Below, piece after piece: positions 43,477-51,107 of a DNA stretch of 64,000 nt. Location: assembly GCF_009760915.1 (NCBI RefSeq), contig NZ_VIDQ01000031.1, forward strand, positions 1 through 64,000, written 5' to 3'. Both the position numbers and the translations under genes were made by a program. Below the pieces are notes generated by a model. The model saw only the letters and a list, made by a program, of their open reading frames with translations. It made no database searches and was not told the origin of the DNA. The first letter of the stretch is position 1, and every line of letters starts with the position of its first letter. This DNA comes from Azohydromonas aeria. GTDB taxonomy: Bacteria; Pseudomonadota; Gammaproteobacteria; Burkholderiales; Burkholderiaceae_C.

Positions 43477-44407
43477 CCATTCCAGTGGCGGCCCCGGCCT
43501 CGGCCCGCATGTCGACGCTCGCGAGCACCGTAGTGCCCTGGCCCGGCGCGGACTCGATCTCCAGGGTGCCGCCCAGGGCCTCGATGCGCTCGCGCATGCC
43601 GACCAGCCCCAGCCGCCCCAACGGCCGGTCCGTAACGGCAAAGCCCACCCCGTCGTCCTCGATGCTCAACATGAGCTGCCGGCCCTGCCGGGACAGCACG
43701 ATGCCGACGTGGCGGGCCCCGGCATGCTTGGCAATGTTCGTCAGCGACTCCTGGACGATCCGGTAGAGGCTCGCCACCACGGCCGTGGACGGCTCCGTCT
43801 TCTTCAGGCCCCTGGCCAGCAAGTCCACGGGAATGCCGAACAGGCCAGACCAGAGCGAGGCGTGCTGCGATACCGCCTCGACCAGCCCCTGCTCCCCCAG
43901 CGCCGGCGGATGCAGCGCGAAGACGGCCCGGTCCAGTTCCGCGTCCGCTGCCGCGACCTGGGATTCCAGCATCGCAAGGCGCTTCTTCAAGGTGCCGGGC
44001 GCAGAGCCCGACCGCAGTTCGGCGCTCGTCAGCCGCATGGCCGCCAGCTGCTGCCCGATCGTGTCGTGCAGCTCCCGGGCAATGCGCCGCCGCTCCTCCT
44101 CGACGAGGGCCCGCGCCTCGGCCGCTTGCCGCGGCTCGCCGACGGGCTGCTGCCCTCCCGGCATCCTTACTGCGCCGTTGGCCGTCTTCACACCTTCCAC
44201 GAGGAAGGCCATTTCACGCATCTTGGAAGTGAGGCACGCGGCGCGGCGCACCAGCGCCAGGCTCTGCGTCATCGTCTCCAGCAGGCTGCGGGACAGGTCG
44301 AGGGCATCGGCCGCACCGCCCTGGCGCCGCAGCACGATGCCTTGCTGCTGGCTCACCAGCATCCGGGCGCGCTGCAACCGGGCTTGCGCTTCTTCGACTG
44401 AATCCAT
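43370..44407 (-). CDS. Soluble sensor histidine kinase (HisKA_3)
   Basis: 345 residues. A short helical N terminus without a recognised sensor domain, then HisKA_3 with phospho-His in RRRIARELHDTIGQQLAAMR (about 113) and an HATPase domain (RIVQESLTNIAKHAGARHVG, EDDGVGFAV, GLVGMRERIEALGGTLEIES). GGAGAG precedes ATG 44407. After the catalytic domain a basic tail of about 35 residues is encoded in DNA that also codes, on the other strand, for the end of the GAF protein. No response regulator is adjacent; the convergent GAF protein may supply sensing. Confidence 0.88.
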   Translation of the reverse strand: MDSVEEAQARLQRARMLVSQQQGIVLRRQGGAADALDLSRSLLETMTQSLALVRRAACLTSKMREMAFLVEGVKTANGAVRMPGGQQPVGEPRQAAEARALVEEERRRIARELHDTIGQQLAAMRLTSAELRSGSAPGTLKKRLAMLESQVAAADAELDRAVFALHPPALGEQGLVEAVSQHASLWSGLFGIPVDLLARGLKKTEPSTAVVASLYRIVQESLTNIAKHAGARHVGIVLSRQGRQLMLSIEDDGVGFAVTDRPLGRLGLVGMRERIEALGGTLEIESAPGQGTTVLASVDMRAEAGAATGMVSAGRSRQRRGAATSSAIATAPVPTRPRRPARAAW

Positions 44408-44919
44408 GCCGTGCTCTCTCCAGGCATAACGACGGGATCACCCGGGCGCCTCCCGGGCAAGCGGTAGGTGCATTCTCAAGGCTGGCGCGCGCCTCCACGC
44501 CGGCCTGGACGTCCATGCCTGGGGCGCCGGAATGAACAAGGCGTCGTACCGGTCTGGCAGAGGCATTCCACTGCCGCAGGGGCCAGGTCCAGGAGGTGGA
44601 GCAGTCGCAGGCATCAGGCGGTGGATTCAGCAGGGCCCAGGAATGGTTCCGTGATGCCGCCCCTGGCCCCTGGCCTCAGAATCGATGATTGATAAGCGCA
44701 AATATCAACACTACAAGAAATCGCATGTTTTCTCCAGTTCGAACGGCATTTCGCTTGCAAGCTGGGGCCTCCTGAGCGGTACGCATTCCGGGCCTTGCCC
44801 AATGCGCCCAGGAACCGGCGAGGCAGCGGTGTTCCCGGCACGGCGGAACAGGCCAGCTTCAAGGACTGCAATGAAGGCGTTGGCTCCGTCAGCATCGCGT
44901 CGGCGAAAGCAGCGTGGAC

Positions 44920-44938
44920 GTGGGGGACGGTCCCCCAC
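44920..44938. repeat. 19-bp palindrome, copy 1 (candidate parS)
   Basis: GTGGGGGACGGTCCCCCAC: nine-base arms around one central base. It is the copy furthest from parB, 516 bases past its stop. Confidence 0.7.
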
Positions 44939-45249
44939 TGCGGCCGTTCTCCGCCGGGCCATTGCCGGATCGGCTGCCAGGAGGGCGGACCCCTGTCATC
45001 AAGCGCCATGTCCGGGCCGGTGTCGCAGCCGGCCCATCAGCGCCGCATGGCTTGTGCAGCCGGTGCATGGCTGCAAACGGCGTGGGCACGTGAGCCGCAA
45101 TGGCATGCGCGTCGGACGGACAGCCACGCCGGTGCCACGGAGTGCCCGCAACCGATGCCTCGCTCAGCAACGCCCTGGCCTGGAGCGCCGGGAGCACCGC
45201 AGGAAGCCGGAGAAGTCCACGCATCCGGACAGGCGCCCCGTCAAGGCAG

Positions 45250-45268
45250 GTGGGGGACGGTCCCCCAC
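45250..45268. repeat. 19-bp palindrome, copy 2 (candidate parS)
   Basis: Identical to copy 1, and here the arms extend by one further base pair on each side. It lies 186 bases beyond the parB stop. Confidence 0.7.
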
Positions 45269-45388
45269 CCCCCTCGTGCTGGCGGGCTTTGGAAGCGGCT
45301 TCCAATGCCGTCCGAGCGAGGGGAACTCGTTATCGCAGGAATTTGATCAAGGCGCAGTCTGAGCCGCTGGAGCGTTGCGTGATGCCGG

Positions 45389-45407
45389 GTGGGGGACCGT
45401 CCCCCGC
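45389..45407. repeat. 19-bp palindrome, copy 3 (one mismatch)
   Basis: GTGGGGGACCGTCCCCCGC: inverted centre and a single change in the right arm compared with the others. It lies 47 bases beyond the parB stop. Confidence 0.65.
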
Positions 45408-45453
45408 CCAAGAGGCCGGCAGCGCGCCTGTCGGCCCAGACCTGCTCCCGCTA

Positions 45454-46617
45454 TCAACGCAGCAACTTGCGCAGTCCGGCAGCCAGCGCGTCCCACTTTT
45501 CCGGCGCAAGTTGCGCGCCGTCGAGTGACAGCGTCATGCGGCCCTCTTCGCTGCGCACCTCCAGCGACCGGCCCTGTCCCAGGTCGAAGCGCCGGGCCAG
45601 CGCCGCGCGGGCGCCGGCCGCGGCCTCCCGGCCAGCCGTCGCGGCCGGGGTGGGGGACGGTCCCCCACCCCGGCGCAGCAGGGCTTCAAAGATGCGCTTG
45701 GGCGGCAGGTCGCGCAGCAGCGGATCGGCAGCGACGCGCAGCACCGCCGCCCGGTCCTGCTCCAGCGCCTGGGTCAGCAGCGCAGCCCAGCGGAACTGGA
45801 TGTCGTTGGGCGAGGCAAAGGCATTGACCACTTCACGCGGCAGCGCCGCGATGCGCAGCGCCTTGGAGATGTCGCTGTGGTCGCGGCCGACGTGGGCGGC
45901 CAGCTGGCGCAGCGAAGGGAACAGGCCGTCGTCCAGGGCCCGGCGGTACATCGTCCCCTGCTCCCAGGCCGACAGGTTCTGGCGCAGCCGGTTCTCGCGC
46001 TCCATGAAGCCGAACAGCGCCTGGTCATCCACTTCCTTGACCACCGCCTGCACCGGCAGGCCCAGTTCCAGGCAGGCGCGGTGGCGGCGGTGGCCGAACA
46101 CCAGCTCGAAGCGCTCGCCGCCCTCCTTCGGTTGCGGCAGCGGCCGCACCATCACCGGCTGGACGTTGCCGCCGGCATCCCGGATCTCGGCCTTGAGCTC
46201 CTGGTAGGCCTTGCCGGCGTAGGACGCTTCGTGCCGGTTCGCCCAGCGGCTGGGCGCGATGCTGCGCGCGTCGAGCTGCACGGCGCCGCGCTGCTCGCCC
46301 ACGCGCCGCACTTCCTCCTCCAGCTCGGCGATGCGTTCCTGCAGCGCATTGCCGGTGAAGATCTGCAGCGCGTTGTAGCCCGGACCGGTACGGGGCTTGA
46401 CCGGCGTGGCGCCAGCCGCGGGTGCGGCGGTCGCGGCGGCGTCCGGGGACACCGCCGGCGGCGCAACCACGGTCGGCGCTGCCGGAGCCGGCACGGGGGC
46501 CGGCGCCGTGGCAGCCGCCGGCTCGCCCAGCAGCCCGGCCAGCGCCGCGGCCGGCCCGGTCGTGCGGCGCGGGACGTTGCTCCAGTCGATGTCGTGGCCC
46601 TTCTTGCGGGTTGCCAT
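45454..46617 (-). CDS. parB: ParB family partition protein
   Basis: 387 residues from ATG 46617. An Ala/Pro-rich N terminus and coiled segment (NALQERIAELEEEVRRVGEQ) lead to the ParB/Srx nuclease-like domain with the CTP/clamp arginine motif GHRRHRACLELG (about 183), then the helix-turn-helix (LRQLAAHVGRDHSDISKALR) and a C-terminal dimerisation part. ParB loads on parS and links the replicon to ParA. Its start overlaps the parA stop by one base. A copy of the 19-bp palindrome lies inside the gene, coding for the linker RRGGGPSPTPA. Confidence 0.93.
   Translation of the reverse strand: MATRKKGHDIDWSNVPRRTTGPAAALAGLLGEPAAATAPAPVPAPAAPTVVAPPAVSPDAAATAAPAAGATPVKPRTGPGYNALQIFTGNALQERIAELEEEVRRVGEQRGAVQLDARSIAPSRWANRHEASYAGKAYQELKAEIRDAGGNVQPVMVRPLPQPKEGGERFELVFGHRRHRACLELGLPVQAVVKEVDDQALFGFMERENRLRQNLSAWEQGTMYRRALDDGLFPSLRQLAAHVGRDHSDISKALRIAALPREVVNAFASPNDIQFRWAALLTQALEQDRAAVLRVAADPLLRDLPPKRIFEALLRRGGGPSPTPAATAGREAAAGARAALARRFDLGQGRSLEVRSEEGRMTLSLDGAQLAPEKWDALAAGLRKLLR
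45650..45668. repeat. 19-bp palindrome, copy 4, inside parB (candidate parS)
   Basis: Exact copy of GTGGGGGACGGTCCCCCAC within the parB coding sequence, in the linker between the DNA-binding and dimerisation parts, where extra residues are tolerated. Confidence 0.7.
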
Positions 46618-47810
46618 CACGCGCCTCCGCCCTGCCCGACCTGCTTGTTCCAGAACATCTGCGTCTGGTCCTCGATCAGCTCGACCAGCCGGTCGTAAGC
46701 GTCGGTGGCGCGCTTGAAGGTCCGCGCCGACCCGCTCTCGACCTGGTCGTAGACCGTGCCGAACTCGGCGCTGGACGCGTTGGCCGCCGCCGTCTTCGGG
46801 ATCTCCACGCTGACCAGCTTGTCGCCGTAGGCCGAGGCCATCCACTTCTTGACCAGCAGGCTGGTCTGGTCGGCGGACTCGACCTTGGTTGGCAACACGT
46901 CCACGAACGCGAAGGACTTGTGACCGCCGCGCTGCGTGATGAGCTGGTTGGTGAGGTCGCCGAACAGGTCCCAGAACTGCGCCGAGGATGCGAAGTCCAG
47001 GGGGTTCGGCGGCAGCGGCATGATGATGCCGTTGGCCGCCATCAGCGCGTTGATGGTGGTGTAGGACAGGGCCGGCGGCGTGTCGATGATGATGAAGTCG
47101 TACTGCTCGCGCACGGCGTCCAGGCCATAGTCCAGCACGCTCCAGAACTCGAAGCCCGGCTCCTGCGTCTGGCGCGCGGGCAGCGCGAATTCGGCGCCGA
47201 ACAGCACCGGCGCGGCCGCGACCAAGTCGATGCCGTCCCAGTAGGTGCCGCGGATGGCGTAGCCAATGTCGCACTGGCGCCCGGAGAACAGCGGCATCAC
47301 GGTGTCGTCGAGCTCGACCTCGGAGTCGGGCAGGATGCCCATCAGCGTGGTCAGGCTGCCTTGCGGGTCGCAGTCGATGAGCAGCACGCGGTGGCCCCGC
47401 ATGCTCAGGCCCTGTGCCAGCGTGGCGGCGGTGGTGGTCTTGCTGACACCCCCCTTGAAGTTGCCGATGGCGATGGTGATGGCCGTGGCGCCCGCGGGAC
47501 GCAGCTCCTGGCGGCGCATTTCGCGCACCCAGACCCGCGCCTCAGCCAGCGTGAACTCGCGCCGGGCGCCGCTGGGCGTGAGCTTGCCGCTGGGCAGCTC
47601 GCCGCGGCGCAGCCGGTAGTCCACCTGCGGTTTCTCCAGCCCGGTGAGCTCCATGAGCTTGGCGGTCGAGAACACCGGCGGCTTCTTGCGCTGGGTCGGC
47701 GCCAGCATCGTTTCGCGGGCATAAGCCACCACGTCCTTCACGCGCTCGGCCTGTTCCAGGATGGACGGCAGCGTGATCTCATCGGTGGCCACGATCGAAG
47801 CAGCTTCCAA
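46617..47810 (-). CDS. parA: ParA family partition ATPase with N-terminal helix-turn-helix
   Basis: 397 residues from a TTG codon with a good GAAGGAG site upstream. A MerR-like DNA-binding region (about 45-105; FSTAKLMELTGLEKPQVDYR) precedes the deviant Walker A ATPase NFKGGVSKTTTAATLAQGL (about 118), LLIDCDPQGSLTTL and FIIIDTPPALSYTTINALMA. This is the type Ia ParA layout, in which the N-terminal domain represses the par operon and the ATPase moves ParB-parS complexes on the nucleoid. parB follows with a one-base overlap. A long inverted repeat 53-88 bases upstream may be its operator. Confidence 0.95.
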   Translation of the reverse strand: MEAASIVATDEITLPSILEQAERVKDVVAYARETMLAPTQRKKPPVFSTAKLMELTGLEKPQVDYRLRRGELPSGKLTPSGARREFTLAEARVWVREMRRQELRPAGATAITIAIGNFKGGVSKTTTAATLAQGLSMRGHRVLLIDCDPQGSLTTLMGILPDSEVELDDTVMPLFSGRQCDIGYAIRGTYWDGIDLVAAAPVLFGAEFALPARQTQEPGFEFWSVLDYGLDAVREQYDFIIIDTPPALSYTTINALMAANGIIMPLPPNPLDFASSAQFWDLFGDLTNQLITQRGGHKSFAFVDVLPTKVESADQTSLLVKKWMASAYGDKLVSVEIPKTAAANASSAEFGTVYDQVESGSARTFKRATDAYDRLVELIEDQTQMFWNKQVGQGGGA

Positions 47811-47862
47811 ATTTCTTCTCCTTCAGCGCAGTCGCAGCGCGTGTCATGGGATTCTAGAGCGG

Positions 47863-47898
47863 GATGCAGAATTCGCAGCAGCGCGCGAATTCTGCATC
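47863..47898. promoter_or_regulatory. Long inverted repeat between parA and the iterons
   Basis: Arms GATGCAGAATTCGC (47863-47876) and GCGAATTCTGCATC (47885-47898), 8-base spacer. It lies 53 bases upstream of the parA start. Candidate par operon operator bound by the ParA helix-turn-helix, or an additional partition site. Confidence 0.65.
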
Positions 47899-47996
47899 TA
47901 CGTCGCTGAAAACGCCGGACGCCAGAGCGCTTGACAGTCCTCGATCAGTGCAGCGGTGCTTGTAGAAGTCTTCAACTCCTTCAATACCTTTAGGCC

Positions 47997-48165
47997 TGTG
48001 GACAACGTACGTTTTCCCTTGTCCATCAGGCACTTGGAAACCCCGCTCGTCCGGGGAATCCAGTCCGGGCGTCCGCCCTTTTGCGTCTGACCGTCCGGCG
48101 CTTTCAGTCCGCCCGTCCGGACTTTGCAGTCCGGCCTTCCAGTGGCATGGCCCAACTGTGGACAA
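47997..48165. promoter_or_regulatory. Pair of DnaA-box-like sites flanking the first iteron group
   Basis: TGTGGACAA occurs at 47997-48005 and 48157-48165 (reverse complement TTGTCCACA, one base from the DnaA consensus TTATCCACA). They bracket four tandem iterons. Two copies with the same orientation in 170 bases support an origin function. Confidence 0.65.
48049..48136. repeat. Four tandem 22-bp iterons (replication origin)
   Basis: Units begin at 48049, 48071, 48093 and 48115, exactly 22 bases apart. The best-kept unit pattern is GTCCGSNNYTTTNCAGTCCG followed by two bases, with GTCC repeating at alternating 14- and 8-base steps. Phased direct repeats beside a Rep_3-type initiator gene are the usual binding sites for that initiator. 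Confidence 0.85.
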
Positions 48166-48205
48166 CTGCAAAACGGCCGGATTTCAGCAGCGGCGGGGCA
48201 TCGAT

Positions 48206-48314
48206 GTCCGGCTTTTTCAGTCTGGGCGATGCCCGAACTGGCTTCACCGTGTCCGCGTTTTTGAGTCCGCAGGCTCTTCGGTTGGCAGCCGGATGTCCGG
48301 GTTTTTCAGCCAGC
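48206..48314. repeat. Second group of iteron copies before rep
   Basis: Three further copies, GTCCGGCTTTTTCAGTCTGG (48206), GTCCGCGTTTTTGAGTCCGC (48251) and GTCCGGGTTTTTCAGCCAGC (48295). They are spaced 45 and 44 bases, about two helical iteron units. They lie 83-190 bases before the rep start and could mediate both initiation and rep autoregulation. Confidence 0.8.
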
Positions 48315-48396
48315 CACGCAGAGGACGCCATGGGCGCGGTTGGCGGCAACGTCAGGCATCCATGTCCAACGGTGGTCGGACATATACTGCCGCCCC

Positions 48397-49722
48397 ATGT
48401 CCCGCCGCCCGCCTTCGCCGCCCGCGCAGTACCCGAAAGCCGGCACCAGCACCTTCAACAAGCCGGTGTCGGCGCTGGCCATCGTGCCGGCGAACCGGGC
48501 GCTGACCGTGACGGCGCGCAAGGTCTACAACGTGATGGGCCGCCTGGCCCAGGCCACTGGCGACACGCGGGAGGAGGGCTACGCGGCGCCGCTGCACGCC
48601 ATCCTGCAGCAGGCCGGCACCGACAGCTCCGCCACCGCGTCGGCCAAGCGCTATCTCAAGGAGATGATGACCACCATCATCGAGTGGCGGCAGCTCTCGC
48701 CCGGCGACGTCATGCCCGGCGAGGGCGAGGGCGACGGCCAGGGCGAGCGCGAACAGGTCTTCACGCTGCTGTCGCAGGCGGACTTCTACAAGGTGGGCCG
48801 CGAGAACTGGGTGCGCTGGTGGTATCCGCCGGCCATCAAGCGCCAGATGCTCGACCCCGAGCGCTGGGCCCAGGTCAACCTGGAGACCGTGGCACGGCTG
48901 GGCACCTACTGCGCCGTGGCGCTGTACGAGATCTGCGCGCGCTACCAGGGCGTGGGCCGCACCATGCGCCAGGACTGGACTTGGTGGCTGCCGGTGCTGC
49001 GCGGCACCGAGCAGTCCAAGCTGCGCGAGTGGCGCAAGTTCAAGAACGAGTTCCTCGCGCCCGCGGTGCGCAACATCAACGAGCTCTCCGAGATCGAGGT
49101 CGAGCTGGTCGAGCACCGCAAGAACGGCAAGTTCAGCGGCGAGGTGCAGTTCCTGGTGCGGCGCAAGGAGCAGCCCGCGCTGCCCGCCGCCGAAACGCAG
49201 CCGGTGGACGCCAGCGCCGCCAGCCGCGCGCTGGCACTCGACATCCGCGAGCACGACTTCGACGCGCTGGCCGAGCGCTACGGGCCCGACGCGGTGGCGC
49301 GCGCGCTGGAAACGCTGGCGCAGCACCTGGCCTCGGCACGCACGCCGATCGTGAACCGGCTGTCGCACCTGAAATGGATCCTGGGCGGCGTGCCGGAGCG
49401 CCGTCCCGCGCCGGTGGCGGCGTTGGCGCCGGCGCCGGCGCCGCAGACGCCGTCCGCTGCGTCGGCCGCGTCGGCCCAGGCCCAGGCCGGTGTCGAAACC
49501 GCGCTGTCCCAGGAGCGCCTCGCCGCGGCCGAGCAGGCCTTCGCGGCGCTGCCGCGCGAGGAGCAGTTCCGCTGGCTGCAGCGGCTGCGCGAGGATCTGC
49601 ATGCGCGCGGCGTGCAGCTCACGCCGCTGCTGCGCTCGCGGCTGGACGCGGGCCAGTGGCAGGCGCCGGCAGTGCGCTCCTGGCTGCTGCGCTTCTACGC
49701 CGACCAAGGCCCGCCGGCCTGA
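48397..49722 (+). CDS. rep: Replication initiator protein, Rep_3-like
   Basis: 441 residues from ATG 48397. The first 270 residues look like paired winged helices of iteron-binding initiators: [80 protein letters not shown]. An Ala/Pro-rich linker (about 345-375) leads to a helical C-terminal part ([20 protein letters not shown]). It would bind the upstream iterons, melt the origin and recruit DnaB with DnaA. It is divergent from parAB, completing a rep-ori-par module of plasmid/chromid type. Confidence 0.88.
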   Translation: MSRRPPSPPAQYPKAGTSTFNKPVSALAIVPANRALTVTARKVYNVMGRLAQATGDTREEGYAAPLHAILQQAGTDSSATASAKRYLKEMMTTIIEWRQLSPGDVMPGEGEGDGQGEREQVFTLLSQADFYKVGRENWVRWWYPPAIKRQMLDPERWAQVNLETVARLGTYCAVALYEICARYQGVGRTMRQDWTWWLPVLRGTEQSKLREWRKFKNEFLAPAVRNINELSEIEVELVEHRKNGKFSGEVQFLVRRKEQPALPAAETQPVDASAASRALALDIREHDFDALAERYGPDAVARALETLAQHLASARTPIVNRLSHLKWILGGVPERRPAPVAALAPAPAPQTPSAASAASAQAQAGVETALSQERLAAAEQAFAALPREEQFRWLQRLREDLHARGVQLTPLLRSRLDAGQWQAPAVRSWLLRFYADQGPPA

Positions 49723-49774
49723 GGACGCCGCCGCGCGGCACAAGGGCGTGGCCCGGCGCGGCACACTGCCCGCC

Positions 49775-50263
49775 ATGGACAGCCCTCAAGCCCCCGCAGA
49801 AGTCCGGCCGCCCGTGCCGCCATTCACCGCCGAATCCGCCGCGCGCAAGGTGCGCCTGGCCGAGGACGCCTGGAACAGCCGCGACCCCGACCGCGTGGTG
49901 CAGGTCTACACGGCCGACACGCGCTGGCGCAACCGCGCCGAGTTCCCGGTCGGGCGCGAGCAGGTGCGCCAGTTCCTGCAGCGCAAGTGGGCGCGCGAGC
50001 TGGACTACCGGCTGATCAAGGAGCTGTGGGCCTGCGCGGGCGACCGCATCGCCGTGCGCTTCGCCTACGAGTGGCACGACGACTCGGGCCAGTGGTTCCG
50101 CAGCTACGGCAACGAGAACTGGGAATTCACCCCGCAAGGGCTGATGTGCCGGCGCTTTGCCAGCATCAACGACCTGCCCATCCAGGAAGGCGAGCGGCTC
50201 TACCACTGGCCGCTGGGCCGCCGTCCCGACGACCATCCGGGCCTGAGCGAGCTGGGGCTGTGA
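49775..50263 (+). CDS. DUF1348 / NTF2-like protein
   Basis: 162 residues. A SnoaL/NTF2-like cone fold: [60 protein letters not shown] and the C-terminal [20 protein letters not shown] are the usual DUF1348 landmarks. Function unknown across the family; small polar ligand binding is suspected. It lies 52 bases after rep and may be incidental to the replicon. Confidence 0.9.
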   Translation: MDSPQAPAEVRPPVPPFTAESAARKVRLAEDAWNSRDPDRVVQVYTADTRWRNRAEFPVGREQVRQFLQRKWARELDYRLIKELWACAGDRIAVRFAYEWHDDSGQWFRSYGNENWEFTPQGLMCRRFASINDLPIQEGERLYHWPLGRRPDDHPGLSELGL

Positions 50264-50375
50264 CGCCGCGCCGGCCGCCGGTGCCCAGCCCGGCGCGCGC
50301 AGCATCTGCTCCGCCCGTTTCGCGCGGAACTGCGCCTGTTGCGCCCACGCCGCGCCGGGCACATTCGGGAGCTGC

Positions 50376-51107
50376 ATGAACCTCACCGCCGCATCGAACC
50401 GTCTTCTCGCCGCCGTGCTGGCTGCCGCCGGCCTGGCCCTGGGACTCGCGCCCGGCGCCGTGGCCGAGGCGGCCGCCGCGCCGGTGCCCGACACCATGGC
50501 GCAGCGCCTGCAGGCCTGCACCGTCTGCCACGGCAAGGAGGGCCGTGCCACCAACGAGGGCTACTTCCCGCGCATCGCCGGCAAGCCCGCCGGCTACCTC
50601 TACAACCAGCTCGTGAACTTTCGCGAGGCGCGGCGCCACAACGCCACGATGAACTACCTGGTCGAGCACCTGTCGGACGGGTACCTGCGCGAGATCGCCG
50701 GGCACTTCGCCGCGCTCGATCTGCCCTACCCGCCGCCGCAGACCACCAACACGCCGCTGGCGCTGCTGGCGCAGGGCGAGGCGCTGGTGCGCCAGGGCGA
50801 TGCGCGGCGCGGCATCCCGGCCTGCATGGCCTGCCACGGCCGCGCCATGACCGGCGTGGAGCCGGCGATCCCCGGGCTGCTCGGCCTGCCGCGCGACTAC
50901 CTCACCGGCCAGCTCGGTGCCTGGCAGACCGGCCAGCGCCGCGCCGCAGCGCCCGACTGCATGGCCGACATCGCCCGGCGCCTGAGCGCGCAGGACGTCA
51001 ACGCCGTCGCCGCCTGGCTGTCGGCGCAGCCGCTGGGCGGCGGCGGCAAGCCCGCGCGCGAGGTCGCGCTGCCCTTGCCGCTGGAATGCGGCAGCGGACT
51101 GCAATGA
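50376..51107 (+). CDS. Dihaem c-type cytochrome (cytochrome c4-like)
   Basis: 243 residues with a signal peptide (LLAAVLAAAGLALGLAPGAV). Two haem motifs: QACTVCHGKEG (about 48) and PACMACHGRAM (about 150), each followed by features of a cytochrome c4-type domain. It is periplasmic electron transfer. The stop overlaps the start of the downstream three-haem cytochrome (ATGA), so the two are coupled. No catalytic dehydrogenase subunit is adjacent. Confidence 0.9.
   Translation: MNLTAASNRLLAAVLAAAGLALGLAPGAVAEAAAAPVPDTMAQRLQACTVCHGKEGRATNEGYFPRIAGKPAGYLYNQLVNFREARRHNATMNYLVEHLSDGYLREIAGHFAALDLPYPPPQTTNTPLALLAQGEALVRQGDARRGIPACMACHGRAMTGVEPAIPGLLGLPRDYLTGQLGAWQTGQRRAAAPDCMADIARRLSAQDVNAVAAWLSAQPLGGGGKPAREVALPLPLECGSGLQ

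Larger units (their letters stand above)
44408..45453. other. Gene-free interval downstream of parB carrying repeated palindromes
   Basis: About 1 kb without a supported gene. It contains three of the four copies of a 19-bp palindrome (listed separately); the fourth lies in parB. The sequence is otherwise GC-rich with a less GC-rich patch around 44690-44760. The position next to parB suggests a centromere-like region. Confidence 0.6.

Noticed and set aside
44408..45453. Short frames with repeated GDGPP/WGTVP peptides
   Set aside because: The repeated peptides are translations of the 19-bp palindrome in different frames, not protein repeats.
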